Source: Deltaproteobacteria bacterium
Lineage (GTDB): Bacteria; Desulfobacterota; Binatia; DP-6
Direction of reading: 5' to 3'
Assembly (NCBI GenBank): GCA_005879205.1
Contig: VBLD01000214.1
Location: forward strand, 1 to 8,889
DNA length: 8,889 nt
Within the stretch, counting starts at the first letter, position 1. Every line of letters begins with the position of its first letter. The notes beneath the pieces are model-generated. The model made no database searches. It saw only the letters and a program-made list of their open reading frames with translations, and was not told where the DNA came from. The position numbers were made by a program, and so were the translations under genes. This document shows positions 1 to 6,091 of this stretch, piece by piece.

Positions 1-363
1 GGCGCCGTAGCGGCGGAGGCGCGTGTCGTGCGTGACCAGGACCAAGTTCTCGACCAGCGCCTGAGCCACCAGCATGCGATCGAACGGGTCGCGGTGATGC
101 CGTGGCAGCCGCCCGGCTGCGCGCGCGTGCCGGAAGTCGATCGGGAGGGGGAGGAAGCCGCTTCGAGCGACCGCAGATTCGACGGGCTCGGGTGTGACCA
201 GACGGCCGATCGACTCCTTGATGGCGATCTCCCACGCCGACGCCGCGCTCACATGGACGACGTTCGACGGGTCTGCGATCGCGCCCGCGGCGCGGCTCCC
301 GCGCATGCGCCGGTGGTCCTGGCACCACCAGAGGAAGGCGTGGGTGTCGAGGAGGAGGTTCAT
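1..363 (-). CDS. vapC: VapC-family PIN-domain toxin ribonuclease (3' end cut by window edge)
   Basis: Type II toxin of the PIN-domain family, which are Mg2+-dependent endoribonucleases that cleave RNA and are held inactive by the partner antitoxin. The frame is open from the ATG at 363 to the window edge, giving 121 residues; VapC proteins are usually about 125-135, so only a few C-terminal residues are missing. It starts MNLLLDTHAFLWW, the typical PIN opening. The expected acidic metal-binding residues are present: D6, E45 (in SAWEIAIKES), D95 (in RDPFDRMLVAQA) and D113 (in VTHDTRLRRYG). The start overlaps the antitoxin stop as ATGA (360-363), so translation is probably coupled. No frameshift or missing acidic residue is seen, so the toxin looks active. 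Family assignment is confident; the RNA target cannot be read from sequence. Confidence 0.93.
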   Translation of the reverse strand, partial: MNLLLDTHAFLWWCQDHRRMRGSRAAGAIADPSNVVHVSAASAWEIAIKESIGRLVTPEPVESAVARSGFLPLPIDFRHARAAGRLPRHHRDPFDRMLVAQALVENLVLVTHDTRLRRYGA

Positions 364-605
364 CCGCGCCGTCTGTCGAAGGCATCCAGAATGGCCTTCG
401 GGAGCGGCGCATCGAAGCTTTTCGCCACGCGGACCTTGCCCCTCCAGATGCCGGGCTTCCGCGGGCGGTTCCGGGGTGCGAGCGGCACCAGCCTGGCCAC
501 CGGCCTGCCCGCCTTGGCGATCACGACCTCTTCGCCCGACGCCGCACGATCGACGAGCTGAGAGAGGTGGGTCTTGGCTTCGTACAGGTTGACCGTTCGT
601 GCCAT
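360..605 (-). CDS. vapB: VapB antitoxin, Phd/YefM family
   Basis: Antitoxin partner of the PIN toxin immediately downstream. In this family the N-terminal half binds DNA and represses its own operon, while the C-terminal tail wraps the toxin active site. The chosen start gives 81 residues beginning MARTVNLYEAKTHLSQL, exactly where Phd/YefM proteins usually begin. The middle reads EEVVIAKAGRPVARLVPL, the conserved core, and the tail FDAPLPKAILDAF is the typical toxin-binding end. An upstream in-frame ATG at 632 would add nine residues (MELVELVKR); neither start has a convincing Shine-Dalgarno, so 632 remains possible. A short palindrome, cgggcccg at 641-648, lies just upstream and could be part of an autoregulatory operator, but this is weak. 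The stop overlaps the vapC start by four bases. Confidence 0.92.
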   Translation of the reverse strand: MARTVNLYEAKTHLSQLVDRAASGEEVVIAKAGRPVARLVPLAPRNRPRKPGIWRGKVRVAKSFDAPLPKAILDAFDRRRG

Positions 606-680
606 CCGCTTGACCAACTCGACCAATTCCATGACTTAGACGGGCCCGCGACCGGCGTCAATCAAGGCTCGGTGGAGCGG

Positions 681-1856
681 TCAGCCGGTGCGCTCGATCA
701 CCATCGCCACCGCCTCGCCGCCGCCGAGGCAGAGCGTCGCGAGGCCGCGGCGGAGCCCGCGCTGCTCGAGGGCGTGGAGGAGCGTCACGACGACGCGCGC
801 GCCGCTCGCGCCGATCGGGTGGCCGAGGGCGATGGCCCCACCGTGGACGTTGACGCGCGCGGGATCGAGGCCGAGCTCGGCGATCGCGGCGAGCGCCACG
901 ACGGCGAAGGCCTCGTTCACCTCGAAGAGATCGATGTCTCCGGTCGCGAGCCCGGCCGACGCCAGCACCTTGCGGACGGCGTCGATCGGTGCCACGGGAA
1001 ACTCCTCGGGCGCCCGGCCCGCCGTGGCGGACGCGACGACGCGTGCCCGCGGCGTGAGCCCGTGGCGGCGAAGGGCGTCCTCGCCCGCGACGACGAGCGC
1101 GGCCGCTCCGTCGGCGATCGTCGACGCGTTGGCAGCGGTGATCGTGCCGTCGGGCTCGAAGGCGGGTCGCAGCTCCGCGAGGCGGGCGAAGTCGATGCGA
1201 GCCGGCTCCTCGTCGGTGTCGACGGTGGTCGGACCGCGCCGGGCGGTGGCGGCGACGGGCACGATCTCGTCCACGAAGCGGCCTTCGGCGATGGCAGCCT
1301 GCGCGCGGCGATAGCTCTCGACCGCGAACCGATCCTGGGCCTCGCGGCCGATCCCGAGAGTCCGCGCCGTCTGCTCGGCGGCGTTGCCCATGTGGAAGTC
1401 GTTGTACGGATCCCAGAGACCGTCGAGAACCATCGCGTCGACCACCCGCCCGTGGCCCAGCCGATGCCCCTGGCGCGCCTGCGGCAGAAGATACGGCGCG
1501 CGGCTCATGCTCTCCATGCCGCCGGCGGCGATCACCCGGGCGTCGCCGAGGCGAATCGCCTGCGCCGCCAGCATGATCGCCATGAGGCCCGAGCCGCAGA
1601 CCTTGTTGACGGTGAGCGCTCCGTGCGCGCGCGGAATGCCCGCACCGAGCCCCGCCTGGCGGGCGGGTGCCTGTCCCAGGCCGGCGGCGATGACGTTGCC
1701 CATGATCACCTGCTCGATGGCTTCGGGCGGAAGGCTCGCGCGCGCGACGGCGGCGCGCAGCGCCGCGGCCCCGAGCTCGGGCGCGGAAAGCGAGGCGAGC
1801 GCGCCACCGAAGCTGCCTATCGGCGTGCGCGCGGCGCCGACGAGGTAGGCGTTCAT
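681..1856 (-). CDS. Acetyl-CoA C-acetyltransferase (thiolase II family)
   Basis: Cytoplasmic thiolase that condenses two acetyl-CoA to acetoacetyl-CoA, or cleaves 3-ketoacyl-CoA in the reverse direction. It has 391 residues, the normal family length. The catalytic residues are in place: nucleophile C87 in NKVCGSGL, H346 in GGAIALGHPIGASGAR, and C376 in TLCLGGGEA. FHMGNAAEQTA and LFEVNEAFA are further conserved thiolase blocks. The start at 1856 gives MNAYLVGAARTPIGSFGG, the canonical N-terminus; the frame is open upstream to 1913, but that extension is Arg-rich and unlike thiolases. It stands alone: the next gene upstream ends 94 bases away and vapB starts about 75 bases downstream. No acyl-CoA dehydrogenase or PHB gene is adjacent, so biosynthetic versus degradative use cannot be decided. 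The gene symbol (atoB, phaA or fadA type) is left open. Confidence 0.95.
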   Translation of the reverse strand: MNAYLVGAARTPIGSFGGALASLSAPELGAAALRAAVARASLPPEAIEQVIMGNVIAAGLGQAPARQAGLGAGIPRAHGALTVNKVCGSGLMAIMLAAQAIRLGDARVIAAGGMESMSRAPYLLPQARQGHRLGHGRVVDAMVLDGLWDPYNDFHMGNAAEQTARTLGIGREAQDRFAVESYRRAQAAIAEGRFVDEIVPVAATARRGPTTVDTDEEPARIDFARLAELRPAFEPDGTITAANASTIADGAAALVVAGEDALRRHGLTPRARVVASATAGRAPEEFPVAPIDAVRKVLASAGLATGDIDLFEVNEAFAVVALAAIAELGLDPARVNVHGGAIALGHPIGASGARVVVTLLHALEQRGLRRGLATLCLGGGEAVAMVIERTG

Positions 1857-1950
1857 CGTCCGACCATAGCCCGGCGGAAGGCGACGGGGTAGGGCGCGGC
1901 CCCTCGCGCGCACCTGGCGGGCGCGGATCGGGTGACGCCGTTATGGCCGA

Positions 1951-2421
1951 TCAGGCGGGGCCATTGACCCTGCGCGCACCCGCCATCACACCCCGCGTTT
2001 GCGCCGAGCGTGAGCCGCGGGCGGCCGTGGATGTCGGCCGGCATCGGAGGCGTCTTCGCTGTCCCTGGCGCTCGGAGAGGGCGTGCCGGAGGCAGCTGGC
2101 GTCGATGGCGAGCACGTCGCAGATCGTTTCGAAGGCGAACAGGCGGCGGCGGTCGGGCGAGCTGACCCATTCGTTCACCTCGGCGAAGGCCTCGCGGCCG
2201 CGGCGCGTGCGGGCACGCGCGTGGGTCAGGTAGGCCGTGATCCCGTCCTCGAGGACGGCGAACATGAGGAGCCGTTCGCGCTCGAGGCGTAGCTCGCGGT
2301 TGAATATCCGGGAGAACTGGATCGGCAGGATGACGTCCTGCTCGGGGTGACTCGGCCAGATCGGATCGGGCGACGAGACCCGCTGGACCGAAACCGGCTG
2401 ACCCTCGATGGCGTCGCTCAT
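1951..2421 (-). CDS. Uncharacterised 156-residue protein with a helical, possibly HTH-like core
   Basis: Not recognised as a named family. The protein has a polar N-terminus (residues 1-30), then a conserved-looking helical core: ILPIQFSRIFNRELRLERER (31-50), LLMFAVLEDGITAYL (51-65), GREAFAEVNEWVSS (75-88) and LFAFETICDVLAIDASCLRHAL (94-115). The last piece has the spacing of a helix-turn-helix (helix, short turn with small/acidic residues, second basic helix), and similar cores occur in hypothetical proteins of G+C-rich deltaproteobacteria and relatives, from memory. From about residue 116 the protein is a highly basic, low-complexity tail. The start at 2421 overlaps the upstream gene's stop (TGA of ATGA, 2418-2421) and has GAGG about five bases ahead; the longer frame to 2586 runs antiparallel to no sensible protein and overlaps the neighbour heavily. 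Real gene: likely. Function: unknown; a small DNA-binding regulator is one guess. Confidence 0.75.
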   Translation of the reverse strand: MSDAIEGQPVSVQRVSSPDPIWPSHPEQDVILPIQFSRIFNRELRLERERLLMFAVLEDGITAYLTHARARTRRGREAFAEVNEWVSSPDRRRLFAFETICDVLAIDASCLRHALSERQGQRRRLRCRPTSTAARGSRSAQTRGVMAGARRVNGPA

Positions 2422-2735
2422 GCCCGCCTCGGGGCGCCGGCCTGCCGGTTGCGCGCCACGGTCACCTCGAAGCGGGCATCCGGCCCCGCCCCGAAGACGT
2501 CCTCCACAATCGTCTCGGCTGGGTACGGCGTGAGCCAGATCGCCCGCTCGAGGTCTGCACCACCGGCCGGCCCGTGGCGCGTCCACAGCACCGGCCCTTC
2601 GCTCGCCGCCGCGGCGGCACGCCCGTGCCAGGGGGCACCATGGTCACGGACGAGCTCGCCGCGGTTGCGCGCTACCGAGTCGGTGATCGACCGGAACCGG
2701 CCGGCGGACGCGCGGCTCTCAGATGCTTCGAACAT
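2418..2735 (-). CDS. Uncharacterised small protein (105 residues), coupled to the next gene
   Basis: Not recognised. The chosen ATG at 2735 is preceded by gaggtggagg, giving a GAGGT Shine-Dalgarno with normal spacing; the ATG at 2783 would add 16 residues without such a site. Visible content: a charged N-terminal part (FRSITDSVARNRGELVRDHG), an Ala-rich linker (39-45), then a segment with strand-like pattern (GPVLWTRHGPAGGADLERAI, WLTPYPAETIVEDVFGAG, ARFEVTVARN) that could be a small beta domain. No signal peptide, membrane segment or metal motif is seen. Its stop overlaps the start of the following gene by ATGA, and it begins 66 bases after the stop of the gene upstream, so the three small genes probably form one transcript. 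The coding call rests on the ribosome site, the coupling and the clean single frame; protein-level evidence is thin. Confidence 0.6.
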   Translation of the reverse strand: MFEASESRASAGRFRSITDSVARNRGELVRDHGAPWHGRAAAAASEGPVLWTRHGPAGGADLERAIWLTPYPAETIVEDVFGAGPDARFEVTVARNRQAGAPRRA

Positions 2736-2801
2736 CCTCCACCTCAATCTGTGCGCGTCGATGACAAACACCCGCGATGCCATCCAAGAGCCGCGCGCTC
2801 G

Positions 2802-3071
2802 TCAGCCGGTTGCCCGCCGCCGACCCGAGCTGGGAGGCGCGGAGCGAAGCGTCGGGCGCCTCGCTGCCGATCGCGCCTCGCGACGAGCTCGGATCACGGC
2901 CCCTTCCAGGCGGATGAGGCAGGTGCCGGGAGGCCACGGTCCTTCGAGCGGCTCGAGCTTCAGTATCTGCGACGTGCCGGACCCGATTCGAAAGCTCTCG
3001 GCGCCCGCCACGCGGCAGAGAAAGCGTCCCGGCAGATCTGCAGGCCACACATAATCACCAGCCTGGTACAT
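2802..3071 (-). CDS. Uncharacterised small beta-rich protein (89 residues)
   Basis: Not recognised as a named family. The first 60 residues look like a compact beta barrel of SH3-like size: MYQAGDYVWPADLPGRFLCR (1-20), VAGAESFRIGSGTSQILKLE (21-40), then PLEGPWPPGTCLIRLEGAVI (41-60). The GDYVWPADLP opening and EGPWPPGT turn look like conserved motifs. The remaining 29 residues are Arg/Ser/Ala-rich and may be a disordered tail. The ATG at 3071 is chosen because AGGAGG (minus strand, 3085-3080) lies eight bases before it, ideal spacing; a GTG at 3077 in the same frame would leave only two bases. It is the first of three small genes in the same direction. There is a candidate sigma-54-type promoter directly upstream. 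No enzymatic residues can be pointed to; a ligand- or nucleic-acid-binding module is only a guess. Confidence 0.72.
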   Translation of the reverse strand: MYQAGDYVWPADLPGRFLCRVAGAESFRIGSGTSQILKLEPLEGPWPPGTCLIRLEGAVIRARREARSAARRPTLRSAPPSSGRRRATG

Positions 3072-3079
3072 CCACACGT

Positions 3080-3085
3080 CCTCCT
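3080..3085 (-). promoter_or_regulatory. Strong Shine-Dalgarno site (AGGAGG)
   Basis: Perfect AGGAGG on the minus strand, eight bases before the ATG at 3071. It decides that start over the in-frame GTG at 3077. Confidence 0.75.
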
Positions 3086-3097
3086 GTGGGTACCTAA

Positions 3098-3113
3098 AGC
3101 AGGAGCCGTGCCG
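3098..3113 (-). promoter_or_regulatory. Candidate sigma-54 (-24/-12) promoter
   Basis: Read on the minus strand the site is CGGCACGGCTCCTGCT. Against the RpoN consensus TGGCACG-RNNN-TTGCW it keeps GG and GC at the required ten-base separation (GG at 3112-3111, GC at 3100-3099) and has two mismatches, the first T and the first T of TTGC. The expected start of transcription, about 12 bases after GC, falls near 3087, just before the AGGAGG site, leaving a very short leader. In DNA this G+C-rich, GG-N10-GC arises often by chance, and no enhancer-binding activator gene is in the window, so this is a suggestion only. Confidence 0.3.
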
Positions 3114-3242
3114 GCCCGGATCGCCGGATCGCCTCCCGGGACTCGGATCGCAGGCGAGGGAGCCGCGAAAACGCCCGTCGTTTCAAAGGATTCCGCGATC
3201 CGGTGTATCCCGAGGTCCCGGCGTTCGGTCGACTTAATCAGG

Positions 3243-5066
3243 TCATTTTTCTTGTTTCCTCACCCCTCTGGGGGATGGAGAACGGCGGTGTCGCAGCGTT
3301 CGGAGCGGACCGTTCCGTTCAGCGACGTACCTGGCGCGGACGGATCCGTGCGTCAGTCGCGGCCGGCGAGAAGCGCCGCGCGCTCGACCAGCGCGATCAG
3401 ACCCGGGAGGTCGGAGGCCTGCGAGATCCGAGCGGCGAGCTCGCGGGTGCGCGGGCCAGCCGGTGCGCGGGCCAGCCGGCACGATCTGCTGGGCGAGCGC
3501 CGCGACCAAGGCGACGTGCGTCGCAGCGGCGTCGGCAGGCTCGGCGTGCCGCGCGCCGTCGAGGTCCGCGAGCGTCACCCCGGGGGCCGGCGGCGCCGCC
3601 TGCAGGAACCGCTCGGCCTCGGCATCGGGCAGGACGACGCCCGCGAGCGCCACGGCGCGCAGCACGCGTGCCACCGCCGCCAGCACCGCGAGCGCGGCGG
3701 ATGCCGCCAGCGTCTCCTCGCGTGCCAACGGGCGGCCCGGTCCGATCACGGCGACGTACGAGAGGCCGAGCGCGACCCCGTGCTCGACCACCGTCGCGAC
3801 GCCGGGCAGCGCGAGCTCGGCCTGCAGGTGCGCCTCGGCCGCCAGGCGCTCGCCCGCCCCGGCGCTGGCGGTCCGGAGCCAGACGGGCCGCTGCCCGTCG
3901 AGCCAGAAGCCGGCGATCAGCCGTCCGCGCGCGGGCGGCTCCCCCGCGAGCGCGATCCGCCCGAATCGACGCGCATGGAGCGCTGCCAGCCACCGCTCGG
4001 CCGGGCGAGCACCAGGCTGCGCGCGGCGCAGCTCCTCGAGCACCGCGCGCGCCCGGTCGTCGACGTGACGCGCGAGGAGCTGGCCGGCGCAACGGATCGC
4101 GAAGCGCCCGTAGCTGCGGCCGTCGCGAGGCAGGCTCGGCAGCAGCACGCCGACCGCGCGATCCGCGAGCTCGACCGGCACGTCGGTCCGCAGGGCCAGC
4201 TCGAGCATGCCGGCCCGCAGGGGCTCGGCATAGCTCCGCAGCACGGGATCGGGTGCCGAGAGTACCTGTTTCAAGCCCTGCGCGAGGAGCTCCGGGCTCC
4301 CGGTACCGCCGCCGTCCTCCAGCAGCCTGCGATGCACGGCGCGGAGCGGCGTGCACACCTCCGCGACCGCGGGTGGAAAAGTCGCCAGCGCGGCGTCGAA
4401 CGCACGCCGGAAGTCCGGCCCCGCGAGCAGGCTGAACAGGACCTGCACGCGCTCGTGGTCGACGAAGGTGTCGATCAGCACCTGCAGCAGGCGCGCCAGC
4501 CGCGTCGCCGACACGCTCTCGAACGCGATCCGACGAACGACCTCGGCGAATGCCTGCGCCGCCTCCGCATGCGAGCGGACGTGCGCGAGCGCCTCGAGGT
4601 ATGCGAGCAGCACGCCCACGTCGGCCGTGAGCCGCACCGCGCCGGCCAGCATGCGGGCGCGGGCCGCGGCGTCGCCGCGCAGCGGGTCGCGCTCGATCGC
4701 CCGCTCGACCACGGCGCGGTCCACCTTGCCGAGCAGATGGCGGCACACGCCGCGATCGGCCGGCTCACGCTGCTGGTTCACGAGCAGGTCCTCGGCGGCG
4801 TTGAGCTTCAGCCGGAGCACCTCCTTGTACCGCCTGAGGAACGCGAGGTGCTCCTTCATCTCGGCGACCTCGGCGGGGCTGAGCGGCGCCTCGCCCGGAG
4901 TGGGCGCCGCGAGGCGGCTCGTCTCCGGCACCACCTCGGGAGCGGGACGCGGCGACACCGGTCCGCCGGGACGTTCACCGCGCCCGCGCCGCCGCCGGCG
5001 GCGCGAACCGGTTGGACGCCCCGTCGGTGCCGGGCCGCCGCCTCCCGGTGGCGGTTGGGTGCCCAT
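3243..5066 (-). CDS. Helical-repeat protein with C-terminal pseudokinase-like domain, 3' end frameshifted by a 16-bp duplication
   Basis: As it stands the frame encodes 607 residues. Residues 1-60 are Pro/Gly-rich with a polyarginine run (SRRRRRRGRG, 21-30), probably disordered. Residues 62-370 are almost entirely alpha-helical (from LSPAEVAEMKEHLAFLRRYK), resembling HEAT/TPR-like helical solenoids without a clear repeat unit. Residues about 380-530 align by eye to a protein kinase: VWLR (395-398) for the VAIK strand with Lys replaced by Arg, E411 for the helix-C Glu, PGVATVVEHG (421-430) for the HPNIV block, AGVVLPDAEAERFL (475-488) for the HRDxKxxN loop with HRD changed to LPD and Asn to Arg, and VTLADLDGA (497-505) for the DFG strand. 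Only the two Asp (D481, D501) and the Glu remain, so it is probably catalytically dead. After residue about 530 the sequence becomes Arg-rich and unlike the rest. A 16-bp tandem repeat at 3446-3477 explains this: removing one copy restores a frame ending ELAARISQASDLPGLIALVE... and stopping at 3353-3355, a 565-residue protein. Start at 5066 (MGTQPPPGG) lacks a strong ribosome site. No membrane segment or signal peptide is seen. Function unknown. Confidence 0.75.
   Translation of the reverse strand: MGTQPPPGGGGPAPTGRPTGSRRRRRRGRGERPGGPVSPRPAPEVVPETSRLAAPTPGEAPLSPAEVAEMKEHLAFLRRYKEVLRLKLNAAEDLLVNQQREPADRGVCRHLLGKVDRAVVERAIERDPLRGDAAARARMLAGAVRLTADVGVLLAYLEALAHVRSHAEAAQAFAEVVRRIAFESVSATRLARLLQVLIDTFVDHERVQVLFSLLAGPDFRRAFDAALATFPPAVAEVCTPLRAVHRRLLEDGGGTGSPELLAQGLKQVLSAPDPVLRSYAEPLRAGMLELALRTDVPVELADRAVGVLLPSLPRDGRSYGRFAIRCAGQLLARHVDDRARAVLEELRRAQPGARPAERWLAALHARRFGRIALAGEPPARGRLIAGFWLDGQRPVWLRTASAGAGERLAAEAHLQAELALPGVATVVEHGVALGLSYVAVIGPGRPLAREETLAASAALAVLAAVARVLRAVALAGVVLPDAEAERFLQAAPPAPGVTLADLDGARHAEPADAAATHVALVAALAQQIVPAGPRTGWPAHPRARRSDLAGLRPPGSDRAGRARGASRRPRLTHGSVRARYVAERNGPLRTLRHRRSPSPRGVRKQEK
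3446..3477. repeat. Perfect 16-bp tandem duplication inside a coding region
   Basis: The unit ggtgcgcgggccagcc occurs twice head to tail (3446-3461 and 3462-3477), with two further matching bases at the right end. Sixteen is not a multiple of three, so one copy shifts the reading frame of the kinase-like gene. The frame restored by deleting one copy continues as an amphipathic helix and stops at 3353-3355, which argues that the single-copy form is the original one. It could be a real recent slippage mutation, a phase-variable site, or a sequencing or assembly error. Confidence 0.95.
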
Positions 5067-5230
5067 GAGAGCCGAGAAGCTAGGACGGAGCCGCGCGAAT
5101 CGTCAAACGACGGCGCGCGCGGCCGGCTCGGCCGCAGAGGCGGCGATGAGCTCCGCCCGGCAATAGAGCCCAGCTCCCAGGCACGGATTCAATCCTGGAC
5201 GCCTGCGCGACCCCGCAGTATGGAGGCGCG
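5067..5230. other. Divergent intergenic region between kinase-like gene and FAH-family gene
   Basis: Both flanking genes start here and run outward, so promoters in both directions are expected. No clear -35/-10 pair is visible. A small inverted repeat, ccagg / cctgg around attcaat (about 5182-5204), lies ahead of the plus-strand gene and could be an operator, but five-base arms are weak evidence. GGAGG at 5222-5226 is the ribosome site of the gene at 5231. Confidence 0.35.
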
Positions 5231-6091
5231 ATGGCCGTCCGTGTGGCGAACCTGAAGGGGCGGGTGAGCGTCGTCCTCGGCGCCCGATTGGTCGACGTGG
5301 AGCGAACGTCCGGCGGGCGCTTCTCTGCCGATCCGATGGCCGCGGTCCAGCGCTGGGACGCGCTGGTCGAGTGGGCGCGCGGGCTCCGGGACGGCGACGC
5401 GGAAGGTCCGCTCGACGAGGTCGACCTCGGGCCGCCGGTGCCGCGTCCTGCCAAGGTGTTCGCCGTCGGCCTCAACTACCGCGAGCATGCGCACGAGGCC
5501 GGCCTGGAGCTGCCGAAGTCGCCGATGATCTTCACGAAGTTCCCGAGCTGCCTGGTAGGGCCGCGCGCGACGGTGGTGCTCTCCTCGGCATACGTCGACT
5601 GGGAGGTCGAGCTGGTCGTCGTGGTCGGCCGCCGCGGCCACCGCATCCTGGCGGCGCGCGCCTTCGAGCACGTCGCCGGCTACACGATCGGCCAGGACGT
5701 CTCGGACCGCCGGCTGCAGTTCGGCGACAAGCCGCCGCAGTTCTCCCTCGGGAAGTCGATCGACACCTTCGGCCCCATCGGTCCCGCGGTCGTGACGCTC
5801 GACGCCTTCCCCGACCCGAACGACCTGGCGCTCGGCTGCGACGTCTCGGGCGAGGCGATGCAGGCCGCACGCACCAGCGACATGATATTCGCTGTCCCGG
5901 AGCTGATCGCCTACCTCTCGAGCCTCTGCACGCTCGAGCCCGGCGACCTCGTCTTCACCGGCACGCCGAGCGGCGTGGGCTCGACCCGCAACCCCCGGCG
6001 CTATCTCGTCGAGGGCGACGAGATCGTGAGCCGCATCGAGCACATCGGCACGATGGTCAACCGGTGCGTCGCGCACCGCGCCGAGAGCTGA
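5231..6091 (+). CDS. Fumarylacetoacetate hydrolase (FAH) family protein
   Basis: Member of the FAH superfamily, cytoplasmic metal-dependent enzymes that hydrolyse or decarboxylate beta-diketo or 2-oxo acids, often at the end of aromatic degradation (fumarylpyruvate, acylpyruvate, 2-hydroxyhepta-2,4-dienedioate). The protein has 286 residues, normal for bacterial single-domain members with a short N-terminal extension. Diagnostic pieces: KVFAVGLNYREHAHEAG (75-91) with H86, the metal-binding acids E125 and E127 in YVDWEVEL, D156 in YTIGQDVSDR, K175 in SLGKSIDTFGPIGP, and the substrate-loop VFTGTPSGVGSTRNP (241-255). All expected catalytic residues are present. GGAGG at 5222-5226 supports the ATG. 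The 3' end overlaps by 35 bases the end of a convergent gene on the other strand. The exact substrate cannot be named; neighbours suggest a role in breakdown of a ring compound, which is inference. Confidence 0.94.
   Translation: MAVRVANLKGRVSVVLGARLVDVERTSGGRFSADPMAAVQRWDALVEWARGLRDGDAEGPLDEVDLGPPVPRPAKVFAVGLNYREHAHEAGLELPKSPMIFTKFPSCLVGPRATVVLSSAYVDWEVELVVVVGRRGHRILAARAFEHVAGYTIGQDVSDRRLQFGDKPPQFSLGKSIDTFGPIGPAVVTLDAFPDPNDLALGCDVSGEAMQAARTSDMIFAVPELIAYLSSLCTLEPGDLVFTGTPSGVGSTRNPRRYLVEGDEIVSRIEHIGTMVNRCVAHRAES

Larger units (their letters stand above)
3072..3352. other. Intergenic region with the least G+C-rich stretch of the window
   Basis: If the kinase-like gene ended at its restored stop (3353), this 281-base stretch would be non-coding. 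It contains the candidate sigma-54 site, a short direct repeat ggatcgcc twice in tandem at 3118-3133, a further cggatcg at 3144-3150 and the inverse gcgatccg at 3195-3202, so GGATCG elements recur here in both orientations. Around 3230-3260 there is a visibly A+T-richer patch (cttaatcaggtcattttt), unusual for this DNA and compatible with a promoter or untranslated region. No convincing terminator hairpin with a U-tract was found. The present, shifted reading frame of the gene at right extends into this region to 3243. Confidence 0.45.

Noticed and set aside
567..1892. A 441-residue open frame on the plus strand
   Set aside because: It is antisense to the thiolase, whose full catalytic triad lies on the minus strand. 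The plus frame contains repetitive Arg/Asp/Gly text with no motif.
1857..1913. Longer thiolase N-terminus starting at 1913
   Set aside because: The 19 extra residues are Arg/Pro-rich and precede the canonical thiolase opening MNAYLVGAARTPIG.
2719..3048. A 109-residue minus-strand frame overlapping two small genes
   Set aside because: It lies in another frame of the 2802-3071 gene, which has the better ribosome site and ordered motif-like sequence; this frame is Arg/Ser-rich without structure.
3263..3273. Hairpin CCCC-TCT-GGGG as a possible terminator
   Set aside because: The stem is only four pairs. The T-rich run lies before it on the plus strand and becomes an A-rich run after it on the minus strand, so there is no U-tract in the right place for either direction.
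5182..5204. A sigma-54-like GGCAC element ahead of the FAH-family gene
   Set aside because: The GGCAC is present in ccaggcacggattcaat, but no GC falls at the required ten-base spacing.
2574..5255. An 893-residue open frame on the plus strand
   Set aside because: It lies antisense to four genes with recognisable or well-supported frames on the minus strand. Its translation is Arg/Ala/Gly-rich without any domain, as expected for a stop-poor shadow in very G+C-rich DNA.
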